Shown piece by piece: positions 35,891 to 48,248 of a stretch of DNA of 64,000 nt. A program made the position numbers and the translations under genes. This stretch comes from Parietaria judaica. Lineage: Eukaryota; Streptophyta; Magnoliopsida; Rosales; Urticaceae. Position 1 is the stretch's first letter. The number at the start of each line of letters is the position of its first letter. The notes beneath the pieces were generated by a model, which did no database searches, had not been told where the DNA came from, and worked only from the letters and a program-made list of their open reading frames with translations. The DNA lies in contig OX940871.1 of NCBI GenBank assembly GCA_954871525.1, positions 20,397,086 through 20,461,085 of the forward strand. The letters run 5' to 3'.

Positions 35891-36357
35891 GGGGTAATAG
35901 CGGCATAAGTCCTCAACCTTTACTCAACTGGGGCGGCATAGCCCCAACCTCATTTAATAGCGGTATAAGTACCAAAAGATGATTTCTGTCCATATTTGAC
36001 TAACGGAAGTAGTCAACGTTTGCGTAGTCAGCTTCTCGTCAACGTGAACGCCACATAATCCGACATGTCATCATACATGTCATCCTCGCGTCATCAAATT
36101 TAATGCAAAATTAATTGAATCCCTCCATCACCCTTAATTTTGCATTAAATTTGATGACACGAGGATGACGTGTATGGTGACATGTCGGATTACGTGGCGT
36201 CCACGTTGACGAGAAGCTGACCGCGCAAACGTTGACTACTTCCGTTAGTCAAATATGGACGGAAATCATCTTTTATTACTTATACCGCTATTAAATGGGG
36301 TTGGGGCTATGCCGCCCCAGTTGAGTAAAGATTGAGGACTTATGCCGCTATTATCCC
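35891..36357. mobile_element. Long foldback MULE-like MITE with perfect 9-bp target duplication
   Basis: Nearly the whole 467-bp element is one inverted repeat: the left end GGGGTAATAGCGGCATAAGT is mirrored by the right end ACTTATGCCGCTATTATCCC. The arms of about 220 bp stay highly similar (TAACGGAAGTAGTCAACGTT, CGTCAACGTGAACGCCACAT, AAATTTAATGCAAAATTAA). The flanks carry TAATAACTA at 35882-35890 and again at 36358-36366. A 9-bp duplication is typical of Mutator-like elements. There is no coding sequence. The arms could give long double-stranded RNA if transcribed. Confidence 0.92.
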
Positions 36358-36366
36358 TAATAACTA

Positions 36367-38099
36367 TAATTAGGATAACATCCTAATCCATGCATTTTAA
36401 ACTAATCTACATAGATAGTAGTGAAAGTTATTTTGAATTTTTTTTGTCTTCTTATCGAGGACAGTTATCTTATAATATAGTTACAACAAATTTTTTGTAT
36501 ATATATTTTTTTATCTTTTTTGTTATATATCACGACTCCAAATTTATGTCTATATGAGAATTCTAAAAGTTACAGTTAGTTTTAACTTTTAATATAAAAA
36601 TTTACTTTTAATTTTTTTTAAGTATCACAAAAAAGCAACGCAGAGAAAAAAAAATAAAAATTCAAAGATTACATCAAAATTAAAATAAAGTAAAATTAAT
36701 ACGAATTGAACAAACTTGTATGGTTTGATAGTAACTTCACTACATATCGTTCAAACTTCACGGTAGTATTGAACATTACGGCGTCGCGACGGGTCGCGGC
36801 GAAATCGCCGGAAATCGCCAAGCGTCGGTCGCGATGCGTCGTGGTGGAGAGACTCGTGATGCATCGCGATGGAGAGAGAGAGAGAGTTTGTGAGACGGAG
36901 AGAGAGATGGAGGGAGACAGGGCTCCGAGTCGCGATGCACAACACTGAATCGCGCTCAGGACTGACGATATTTTTGTGCAGCTCTACTTCACGGGACGTA
37001 AATGCGCGTCCCGTTTACATATTTAAACTTGATCAATACTGTCACGTGTTCTTACACTAGATATAAAAAATATATATATATATATATATAAATGGATATA
37101 GATATATAGGGAGAGAGTAAGTGAGGAAAACGTTGGCATAAATCAAGGTAAGCGTAATTAGAGGGACCGGACAGTTAGAGAGCTTTATTCCGTAGTCCCT
37201 TGCAGTACACTTGCTTTAACGCCTCTCTCTCCCCTTTACACGTGTCTCCTTACTTTTCCTACTACACTCGCCTTGCCGCGCGTTGATCTCACTCTCTTCC
37301 CAAGCAGTGCTTTTGAATTAGTTGGTGTCTATCACAATTTATATTTGTTAATTTCTTTATCTTTCTCAAATTAACAACAAATCACACTGCATCATTAAAT
37401 CAATTTTTGTTATGTAGTTAATGAATAGAGTAGAGGAAACAGAGCACTGTTTGTTTTAATCTCTCGTACCATCGTCGACGATAGTTTACAAGAGCCCTAA
37501 AAACCGGGAGCTCGAAGCCGATGCCCGCCTACACCAAGGGTCGGCTATGATCGTAACTCGAACAAGCTATGATGATCATTGAAATATAATAAATTAAAAT
37601 TAAAATTTGTAATTTTTCATCGTTGAATTTTATTTTAGTTTTTCTTTCTTACTAAATAGTTATTTCAATATTTAATTACACATTAATTTGTCTATCACAC
37701 TATGACTTGAAAAGAAGTAAATTAATTAGTATGTGTTGGTAATTTTAAATTTCAATTTTCTTTTAAAACTTACCGATGTTATCCTTTTTGTAATTATTTA
37801 TTTTGGATCATTAGTATATATTAAATTAATAGACGAGGTTTTATAATATTAGATCGTAATTTTTCATTACTTGTTTTGTCTCTCGTTACCACATCATTTC
37901 AGTATTTAATCACACTCATACATCAATGCTGTTTTGAGTGATTAAGTTAAGTTAGCTAAAAGTAGCTAAACATTATGACACTTATCATGGTATAATTGTG
38001 GGTAAATAAATGTCATCTCGATTTAGAATTAAAAAAGCGACCTTTCATAAATAAATTGTCGTTTGAATTGCTCTTTCCTTTTTTTTTTCTAATTTAATT
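36367..38099. other. Intergenic region with a TCGCGAT-rich GC island
   Basis: Mostly AT-rich. Bases 36778-36960 form a GC-rich patch with several TCGCGA(T) words and a GAGAGA tract; an open frame through it (36706-36948 plus) has no recognisable domain. Bases 37095-37310 hold CT-rich stretches and a CACGTG core near 37240, but no coding sequence follows. A noncoding transcript is possible but unsupported. Confidence 0.45.
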
Positions 38100-38361
38100 G
38101 GGTAATTACCAATACCCAAAAATTTCAGACATCTAACCGATGTTTTATTTTTTTTCACGGCATATGTTCCCACGGTCTTATAATGTACTTCAAAATCAAA
38201 CGCTAACACGTGGAAAAAAACTAACGAAAGGAGACGAAAAAGTGACGGTGGGTGAGTTTGAATATGTTTTAAGACTGTGGGATCATATGCTGTGAAATTA
38301 AAAGAATCCAAACATAAATTGACTGTTTGAAAGTGCTTTGGAACATATGCCGATAATAATC
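38100..38361. mobile_element. Degenerate relative of the 51.3-kb MULE-like element
   Basis: The right end GGAACATATGCCGATAATAA resembles the 51.3-kb right end GGAACATATGCCGGTAATAA, and the left end GGGTAATTACC is a weaker match. Internal words match too: GGCATATGTTCCC, GTCTTATAATGTACTTC, and GAGTTTGAATATGTTTTAAG in inverse order. The flanks CTAATTTAATT/CTAAATTAATT suggest an old target duplication. No coding sequence is present. Confidence 0.55.
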
Positions 38362-38410
38362 TAAATTAATTTATAGTGACAACATTACTTAATTGGCTAT
38401 GAATTTTAAT

Positions 38411-38543
38411 GGTATTGCCGGCAAAGTGTCCAAAGCGTACTCAACTGTGCAAACATGTGGCCAAAGTGAATTAATATCAGCATAAGTAGCCAAATTTTAG
38501 TGACGCGCTTTGTATACTTTGGCCACTTTTACCGTTAATACCC
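38411..38543. mobile_element. Small MITE with GGTATT...AATACC ends
   Basis: The left end GGTATTGCCGGCAAAGTGTC and the right end, reverse complemented GGTATTAACGGTAAAAGTGG, form an imperfect inverted repeat. It continues with CCAAAG and a GCGTAC/GTATAC pair. Length is 133 bp. The termini resemble the GGG(T/G)-type ends of the other MULE-like elements here. The target duplication is not clear. Confidence 0.55.
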
Positions 38544-40925
38544 TTTAATATTACTAATAGCCGTTGTTTGTAAAACACGCGCGTTGTCTTTAGTGGGTAT
38601 AATTATTGACTCGCTTAAAGTTAAACAGTTAATGGATGGATTTGCAGTTATTTTTTTTTTTTTTTTTCTCTTTTTTAGTTGGAATTTTGAGAAAGAGACA
38701 TATAACTTATAAGCAATACGTTTAGGTGGTATAACTATAAAGTATAATGAGTGAATTGTAATGCAGTAATGGTATACAATACCAAATATCAATTCCGTGA
38801 ATTTGTTATTCTGAAAAAGAGGATAAAAAAACCTAGAAATTTATGGAATCTGGAAAAATAATTCCAGCTTTTATTTTATTTTTTCATTTTTTTTAACAAA
38901 CATTATATCTTAAAGATTCAACGATCATGATTTAAATCACTAATTTAAATATATCATAATATATATCATATTTTGATTTTTTCGGGAATCCAAAATTTTA
39001 ATCCGGATAAAATCTTGAACTAGAACTTCTACTATTGAATTTTTCCCAAAAAATATTTTAATTGGATTTTTCGAATTACTGTATTTACTACTAATCCCCA
39101 TATAACTTTTCTTCATAATTCTTTTGGTTCGTTCCAATCAAGGTTTTAATACCGATTATGATAGAAAATTACAATTTTTATTTTACTGATAAGACAATGG
39201 GTAACATATCCACGGTAGGATTTTCAAAAAAAGATAAGCTGACAGCTAAAGTTATCGATAAGATTTTACAATAAACTGCAAACTAACGGATTTAACAACA
39301 ATTTTTTTTCTGTGTGTGGAAAATAAGGTTTCAATTGTAATTTTATTATGTAAATATAATTACAGTTATAATTCTATCATAAGAATACTTAGTAATTTGA
39401 TATCAATTATATTTAGTAATTAATGAAGGTGCGACCCTCATATATTACTTTATCTCTCTCTTTCATTTTTTTTTCTTCAATTTTTTCTCTCCCTTTTTCT
39501 ACTCATTTCTGTTTTTTCTCATTTTTTTAAATCGATAAAACTCTATTGCAAAAAAAATATTAATACGTTAAAATTTTGAAAATGGTTTTGGCATTTTGAA
39601 GGGAAATTGGGATATTTTGAACAATACATCTATATTAAAAGGACTGAGTGGATTCAAACAATTTAAACAACGCATGTGTTAAAAAAAAAATGAGAGAAGA
39701 CAAAGTATGTTAACAAACAATAAAACTTATAATTAAAAAAATCTCAAGTTCTAGAGTTGTAAAATAATTTTAAATTAATCTTATTTAAACAAAAACTTCA
39801 AAATTATTTGGCATACAATCCTTTATTACAAAGTAAAATTTCATACAGCAAGTTGAGGGAATATACCATATTAAAAGGACATTAGTGTAAATTAGGAAAA
39901 GTACCACATTAACTAAAAATAAAATAAAGTGAAAAAAGAGAGTTCATACTTTGCGGCAAAACAAAAGGCTTTGCCTTTTGGTGCTCGCTTTCACATTTCT
40001 TGGTAAGTCGGTTATCTTATCTAGTCGGTTAGTGCCTCCAAATAATATTCATTAATTGCAAAATTCAAGTAATTTAACATAGAAATAAAAATTAATGATT
40101 TTATTTGATGTCACATTTCAAGAATTTTGACATGTGAGTTTTATGTAAAGAACATGGGTTTTGGTGGCTTTATATTTCACAAACACAAACATGTGTGCCA
40201 TTTACTAGCAAAAAGTTATTATTTTTTCTTAGATTGGAACATGCTGTAAACAAGAAATATCATATGGAAATTAATTTGGAAACATTTATTACGTGACGCC
40301 GTGACGGAGGTTATTTGTATAGTATGTCCATGATGTTATTAATAAAAATAATAAACATGATGTGTAACTTTAACACAAAAAGAGACCAAATATATTTTAT
40401 TTCTTAATTTTCGGAAGTATGTTTCCAATTCCTCGTAAAAAGGCATGCATTTGATGGCTTAGAATTGTGTATTTCCTAGCACTAAAAGTTGTTGATCATG
40501 TTATGTGTGTGTAATATATATATATATATGTATACATACAAAATAAGATTTTATGCTATCCATTAAAAAATACATGATACAATGTTTAAGCCGAGAAGGT
40601 AATAAAGTTATTGATGTATTGACTCGAAATAATGTTAATGATAAAGATTACTTTATTATATATATATATATCGATTTTAGTAATTTCTTAGATATTATAA
40701 AATATTATATAAGTTATATAAAACGGATACAATTAAAAGAAGTCTTCATTAGAGAGGCTAGAGCCTTAAATTTGAAAGGACCCGAAATATGTTATGTTTA
40801 CAAATTTTAAATCACAGAACGCACCGCAATTTACTTACTTATTTACATCTAAAAATGTCAGATTTATGCTTAGATCAATGTGTGATAATTATTATCAATC
40901 AATCCCGCGAATTAAGAGGGCAAGA
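38544..40925. other. AT-rich gene desert
   Basis: No gene is supported. A hairpin AAAAGGCTTTGCCTTTTGG near 39963-39983 is noted; it has no Helitron CTRR end nearby. Confidence 0.55.
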
Positions 40926-41282
40926 AAGAGAAAGTTATCCAATCTCGCATCGCCTTGGGAATGTTATTTGCTGATGAAACGTTACAGAGACTATGCATGT
41001 ATGAGATTACATGGTTACTTGAGATCATACAAGTATAAGGTTGTATGGTCGAAGAGACTTAAAATAATTTATTGGTACTACGTATATACGACACATCTTC
41101 TTTCCGGTAATCTTTTCATAATAACTCCAAAGTTAAGCGTGTTTGGCCAGAAGTAGTATTGGATGGGTGACCCCTTCTTAATTTTCTCAAGTAGTGAGGG
41201 AGTAAGGATAAAGCACGTTGAAAAAACGTGTGTTGGCTTATGAGGGACTGTCATCAATTCGATAGAGCAGTCGGGGTTAAAA
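40926..41282 (+). mobile_element. 5S-rRNA-derived LTR remnant (Cassandra-like TRIM)
   Basis: The segment AACTCCAAAGTTAAGCGTGT (41123-41142) is almost the 5S rRNA A-box region, and GTAGTATTGGATGGGTGACC (41153-41172) is the 5S intermediate element/C-box. GATCATAC near 41025 resembles the 5S 5' part, separated by about 80 bases of unrelated sequence. CTCGCATCGCCTTGGGAATG about 180 bp upstream, and the 3' tail ending GAGCAGTCGGGG, recall Cassandra LTRs, which carry a 5S promoter; that resemblance is from memory. No second LTR or primer-binding site is seen. Confidence 0.6.
41121..41180 (+). pseudogene. 5S rRNA-like sequence (not a functional 5S gene)
   Basis: About 50 bases match the plant 5S internal promoter (AGTTAAGCGTG A-box; GGATGGGTGACC element). 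The 5' third and the 3' end (CTGGGAAGTCCTCGTGTTGC in real 5S) are missing or changed to CTTCTTAATTTTCTC. There is no tandem 5S array. Best read as 5S-derived promoter sequence within a retroelement. Confidence 0.7.
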
Positions 41283-42355
41283 TTTCCTCTAGAGAGAAAA
41301 GAGATAAAAAAATAATTGAGAAAAGAGATGAAAAATCAATTGAATTCTTCATCTTATTAGCCATAAAAACTTTTATCTTTCCATCATCATAGAGGTACGA
41401 CGATGTTTATCTTCTTAAACTCTTTTATTTTTGTAACTATTTTAAGGTGGCTAAATTTTTCGTATTTGTATCTCCCAAACTACAAAGTGGTTTCACCTCA
41501 AATTTTAACTTTGTTTGAATAGTTTCTTAATTATAAGCTACACATTTAATTCAGAACTTTTGGAGCTCTAAAGCGCTAAAAAAATATATTTTTAATTTTA
41601 TATTATGCATAGCGTATTTTGATTTCAATTTTTAATTATTCATAGAGTCTAAATCAAGGGGTTTTATCTATAGATAAGTTTTGTACAAAAGTAAATTTGA
41701 GCAGGTTTGATGTATTAAGAAATTTGAAAAACGTTCAAAACTTAGCCCGAAAACGAGTTGCAAGACTTCGGTCGAATTGAAAAACCAATATATCTCATAG
41801 TTGCAGTTTTCTTCTGAAAAATTTCAAAACACACAAGTTGTTGCTTTATAATAATGGTAGTTTGTGAAGAACGTTTTTTCCAGTTGCATACCGATTAATA
41901 GATGACGCGAAAAAGCACTTTTACCTTTTTCCTTTAGTTTGTTGTATATATTAATATCGAATAATTTACATTCATTAATATAAGATTATACCAGTCAACT
42001 GGAAATGTATATGAATACGAGTTAATTGGTTGATGATCTATATAGTATTTATAAGTGGAGATTTATATTAGGTCATAGCACTTAGGATCTTTCTTCATAA
42101 TTTCCATTAGCTCTACGTGATATACATATTAAGATTCGATTATCTCATCCACATCACACATTTGGAACAATAAATATTTTGATAGGGTCATCCCACTAAT
42201 CACCATCTTGGATGTTAAGATCAAATTATTTTGATGGCAAAATCCTATTTTAGAATCATTATAACATATATAAATTCGAATCTAGAATATTAATTTTAGA
42301 TTTGGATCTATATTGAAAATTTCAAGTGTTAGTATTTCTGAACTTTTGAATTTAT

Positions 42356-42391
<36 letters not shown>

Positions 42392-43927
42392 AGTGTGCTT
42401 AGATCTCGAGGGATGGACCATATATGATGATCGACCTAAGTAAAGTATAGATTAATTATAATTAATTGCCAAAAGTAGGCCGTACAATATTTGGCCACAT
42501 TATCTTGTGACTTCACCATCCAATTGGATACTTTGAAAATGTTGATTTTAATACTTTATATGATCATAAAGTGAATTTCAAATTTTAACCTCAAGTTAGG
42601 TTAAATGCGTTGTATGTATAGTTTTTTCTTAAATTGGGAATTGGACCAATAGGGTATCAAATGCAAAGGCTATAATATATTATGTATTAAATATTTTATA
42701 AGCTAGTAATTGCCAAGGTCCAATTTCACTGCAAGATTTTAGGGGCTAAATATAATTAAGATCTATGACCACAACATAATCTATTTCATTGTAAAAAATG
42801 AGTAATTTGCGGAATGCCCCTCGGAACTTATAGACAAGTGTACTTTGCCTTTTTTTTTTCTTTTTTTTTTTTTTTCTGTTGCACCTTATATATATATATA
42901 TTCCCCTAAATGTCGAAAATGATACAGTAGGAAATGCGGATCCCGTACTGGATTTTCCAAATCCGGTAAAATGAATCGAAATTATGGTTCAGATTTTACG
43001 CGGAACCAAGAATCCGGTTATGGATTCCATACTTTAAAAAAAGGTAAATGAATAAATTGTTTGTTTTAAAAATTAGGGGATGAGGTTCAAATTGCCCACT
43101 TTATTTTTTAATTTTTATAATCAATTCTATTATATATATTTGTAAAAAAGTTTAACTCAACTACCATTAATTTTTGTTCAAATCTAAAGTTTATATATTA
43201 TGGATCCGCCAATGTTTATAATGTAATATTTTATTTATTGATTAAGATATTTTCGAGTAAGAATGTGTTGAAAAAAAGTCAAAACTTAACATATTTGTTA
43301 CTTGTAACACGTGAGAAGTAATGTACTACTTTTCAGAAGTAAGAAGTTTACTCCCTCAAACGCAAAAGATAACACATATAAGTCGCTCGAGGATTATTTT
43401 ATTCCGATGAGGAAGGCAACAAAAAACGATAGACTGTGTACAAAGCGCAAGACGAGCGAATAGAAGAAAATATTACCTCTCCCAACCTATAAACGGTTAG
43501 GAAGATTGGCAGCAATCTGATCGGTAGGTGGCCGTCCGACTAAACTAGGGTATTAAAATTTCATTCGCTCCTTTAACTTTCGTCGCCACCAACATGGTAC
43601 TTCTGCCATTTATATTCTTTCGCAGTACTAAAAGAACTAATTTAAATTACTTAAAACAACCTTATATTTCGTACAATTTTACATTGCATAGACACATTAA
43701 ATGAGGATTAACCGATCAACGATCATAAGATTCATAGCAATAGTATTATATAAGAAATATAGAATAATGCTAAAATTTTTCTAATTTATTGAATTACTTC
43801 TATTATATATATTTGAATAAGAGAACCTTCGGATTGACTCATTGACCAATGAGAAAAAAAGAAATTATTTATTGTTTGGCAAAGACTTTTGAGAATGTTT
43901 GCTGAATAGTACTCAAATTATTGTAGT

Positions 43928-43970
<43 letters not shown>

Positions 43971-46900
43971 CCCTGTATTTTCTTCTTCATGGTCTCAACT
44001 GAAAATTATAAATTATTAAGTGTTCACAAGCTGTACACATTACTTAATATCAGGAACCGTCGAGCCCCATGTTGTATATATATTATGAAACATTTTTATA
44101 TATGTTGGAATGATATGATAAGAAATGTTGTATTATATAGTTGAGATTGACAATCCATGAGTGTTGAACTGTATCGGTGCCAGCTTGAGGACTGAGAATC
44201 AATCATTTATTCACAGTTATAGAAACTATAAATTATACATATGTCAATCTTTAGCTTACAAAAATTAAATCACAAAAATACATATAATGAAAACGACACG
44301 ACGAGTGATGGTACCAAACCGCGTGGCGAATTGTGGTGATGAAATTTCATGAAATTATATATTGTGCACTTACTAAATCATATATATATATGATTTATTT
44401 TTTTTGAAAATTATATATTATATATATGAATGATATTATATACGTTGTTCTGATTTGCAGTCACATGTTTCATTTATGATATGTTACTTCGCGTTCAGTG
44501 ATAATTATATACATTTTTTTATGTTTAACTTTATAATATATCACTAGTGATGAGGGATTTTCCATTTTATAAATCTTTTTATAATTTCAATTGAAATAAT
44601 TTGAGGTGGTTGAGATAAACTCTTCGTATATCGCTAAACTTTTTTTTTGGAAGAAATTGTATAATTCTTAGGAAGCGAAAAATTAATGGTTTAAGTCGCT
44701 ATGTTTTCGTCGTTCATAAGACGACAATTGACTATACATTTGATTTTTTTAATTTTACATAGCCAACGATGGTCTTCAAATCGATATTTATTCCGCAATT
44801 TGTTGACAACGATAGTTGTTCGAAAAAGAATTTTAAATTCTTTTAGTTCTTTATATTGGTTTTGTTCATAACCTTATGCCTTTATTTTCTTTCATTACAA
44901 TACTAATTATAAGTTTTTTTTTTTCTGCTAATTCACATTGCTATATTCGTTCTTCACATTATTGTCTTTGTATAGTTCGAACGTAAAACATGCGACATTT
45001 TTACAGAAAGCGATTTGGAAGAATGATTTAAGTCACGACGTTTTCGATCTTCAAATATTTCTCACGTACATCATTAATCACATGAATAGAAAGAAATACA
45101 GAGACACAATTTGTTCATGGAAAACCATACAGTATATAATATATATATATATATGTATTAATTATTTCCATACTATGCGTCACTATGAGATCAATATGAA
45201 TCCCTTCGGCTTCCATGAAATATTTTTATTTAAAAAAACTTTAATTAATTAGTTGTGAAATTGTACTAAACAAAGAATGATGATTTTGAAGGTCATCCAA
45301 AACTTGGGATTTTGACTAAATTTAGTCTAAGCCATATGATTATATTTCCTTATCATTATATAATAAACCACCGCCCTATAGAAGAATGGTGTGGACGCTA
45401 TTAAATATTAAACATGAGACTTTTTCTAATAACTTGTTGTGTGCCATTAATAATGTGATATTTGATTAAGCCTATTAATAATTGATAAGTTATTTGTGAG
45501 AAAGTATATAGAATCTAATACTAGTAATAACACTCATAGATATTATATAAATAATTTCAAAGAGAAATCTAATGCTCATTTCTTGTAGTTGTTACATAGC
45601 ATATGACGTTTTTGTTTGTTTTTTCTTGGAAGTTACTTGGAATTTCTTGCTTGCAAGACAGTCTCTAGGCAACACCAATATTAGTCCCATACTCTTGATA
45701 TAATATTATTTTCTTCATTTAATTAGGCGTTTCTATAATATTTGATAGGTAGCATATCAATCGATTCGATCGAATTGATGACTGCCTTCGAAAGTTAATA
45801 CGAGTTTTTTCAACGTATAATTTTTTCTTTACTTGCATGCTTCTTCCGAAAATTTATCATAAACTACATATCAAAGGACCGGTTTAGGTCAAACATGTTT
45901 GGCATTGAAATTTTTATTTCAATAAGCAACGGAGAATATATTTGTATTTTTTTACGAAGATAATATCAATCAATGCTCTTTGGTACTATTTATCGTTGGT
46001 TTCATAATTCTATAATTTTAAACAAATTTAACGTTCTCGTATGTACTTGCACAATCTCGAGAATGTACGCCAATTGCGTTCCCTTATTCTTTCATGCTCA
46101 TACAGTTTAGGGGATTGATGGCTGTCCCAACTGTTTAGCTTGCTTAAAAAGCATAAACTGCAATTCGCGAATAAAAGCAAAAACCAAAATAATGATATAA
46201 AAACAACCGAATAGAAAGTTCTTGTTTGTACGTACGAGTACTACTATAAATATAGTGATTCTACACAGGTTGGAAGATAGTATCAATTTGCTTAGGATGA
46301 AATTTAAAAATATATATATTTAAGGGAATTTTTCTTTATATAACTTTTTTTTATTTGTAAAACTATACCCTCTAGGTTTAAAATAACTATAATATGTATA
46401 CTTTAAATTTCAATTTTTATACTCTCTTATCATTTGAGTTTTTCAAAAATTATGAATTACCCTTTCAATTATAACATTAATTTTTGTTTTATATCAATTC
46501 TATATTTATTCCTGACATAAATATATCATATATCTTCTAAAAAAAATCAAAATATGACAATATATAGTCAATTCGAGAAGTTATTTAATAAATTAACTAA
46601 AAAATAGAGGAAAGTATTATTAAATTACATTTAAAGAGTATATATCAACTATAAAAAGGGTATAAAGAAAAAAAAAACATTTTCCGTAATAAAGAAGAGC
46701 CACAAACCTTGGAATATTTTTGAGCTGTTTTTTTGTATTTTGATTTTATATCAAAGTTGTGATATGTCTCGTCTCTCAACATAACCGCGTTTGTCTAGTG
46801 ACTTTAATACTCACAGGCCCTTCCAAGGAAACATGAATTATATCAAGATCCTTAGCATATGAGAATCCATATTTTATCTTTATTCACTAATTAATTCACC

Positions 46901-47652
46901 TATTTTTCTTCTTCTTTCTAGAAGTCCATAATTATTCTTTACAACTCACACACTTTTGGTTTGTGGAATTGTAATGAGCTTGACTTTTTCAATTTCTCCC
47001 TAGTTTGGATCTATTCTATTTCTAACCATCCCTTGGAATATTCTTAGGATAACACTCCTCAAAAATGTCCATTTCATGTTTTCTGTTCAAGAAGCAACAC
47101 AAATTGTCAAATTCCTATTACCTTTATATGAAATTTTTCAAAAATTACCATCAATGGATATTTGCGGTAAAAACGTGTAATATTTGGTCGATTGAAGCAC
47201 CATGTTAATATTTTTTTTTAGTAGGAAAACTATACGAAATTGTAATAAATAAAAGACATTTTAAGTCTAAAAATAGATCTTATAATAGATTGGCCAGAAG
47301 ATTAGCGATTGATTTTCAAATGCGTATTTTCTAAACTCATAATCTGACTCCGCCATGGCGTACGTATGCATAATTTTTTCTTTGTATTTTTTAGATTTTC
47401 CTCTTATTCTATTTAAAGGAGTTTTAGGCAAGTTTCAAAACAAGTTAATTAAATCAGCATTGTTAAATAGGTATAGAGATCATCAAGATTTAAGAGTAAT
47501 TCATATGCGTGTTTTTTATTTTTTATTTTTAGATCATACATCTATAAATAATTATATATATATATATATACACGCACTTTCACATAGTTTACAAAGTAAA
47601 GTAATATATATGTATTGTGTTTAGTATAAAATTCATTTATCAGGTATTCGGA
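41283..47652. other. AT-rich gene desert
   Basis: More than 6 kb without supported genes. (TA)n runs lie at about 42358-42387 and 43932-43961. A less AT-rich patch at 43380-43560 (CGCAAGACGAGCGAATAG) and a repeat-like patch at 42930-43030 with AAATCCGGTAAAATGAATCG and AATCCGGTTATGGATT look like old retroelement debris. No ends could be defined. Confidence 0.55.
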
Positions 47653-47664
47653 TGGTGCAATCAG

Positions 47665-48236
47665 AGCCGAGTTTGAGGGGAGACCTAATAAGCCCAGGCT
47701 TATAGAAAATAAAATCTTACTGGCTCCAAAATGAACTTTAAAACTCATATCAAGTCTTAATTTGTATCATGTAGTTATTAAGATGGGTTGGCTAATGTAT
47801 TGAAAAAATTGAGCTTAAGCTAAATAGCTAATTTGATAGTTTAAAATTGATAAAATAGTCACTGTTTCGTTAATATTTGTATAATAGCCAATTAACCATA
47901 TTAACCATTATAATAATAGTCATATTAACCATTATAAGTACGTTATGTATGATTATTTTGCAAATAAAAACTTTAAATTGTTTAAAAAGCAATGTAAACA
48001 TATTAATGCGGCTATTTATTATAATTGGATTATGCAAATTTGCTAAATTGAGTGTAAACATATTATAGTCTAGAAACTCGATTGTGCAAATTTGATTAAA
48101 ATTATATTTGAAGGAAACGTTATACAATTGATCAAAATTAAATTAAAGCATTTGGACACTGAATTCAAAAAAATAAAAATTATTCAGCTAGGGGCCTAGG
48201 GCCCTTTATCGAACCCAAGACCAACCCTTGGTGAGT
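47665..48236. mobile_element. Transposon-like segment flanked by a 12-bp near-direct repeat
   Basis: TGGTGCAATCAG (47653-47664) and TGGTGTAATCAG (48237-48248) flank a 572-bp segment, matching at 11 of 12 bases. The left inner sequence (AGCCGAGTTTGAGGGGAGAC) and the right inner sequence (GGCCTAGGGCCCTTTATCGA) look like hAT-type subterminal regions. The interior is AT-rich with short repeats of CATATTAACCATTATAA. The exact ends and superfamily are uncertain. Confidence 0.45.
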
Positions 48237-48248
48237 TGGTGTAATCAG

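Noticed and set aside
39963..39983. Hairpin AAAAGGCTTTGCCTTTTGG as a Helitron 3' end
   Set aside because: No CTRR terminus follows within the usual distance and no 5' partner was found.
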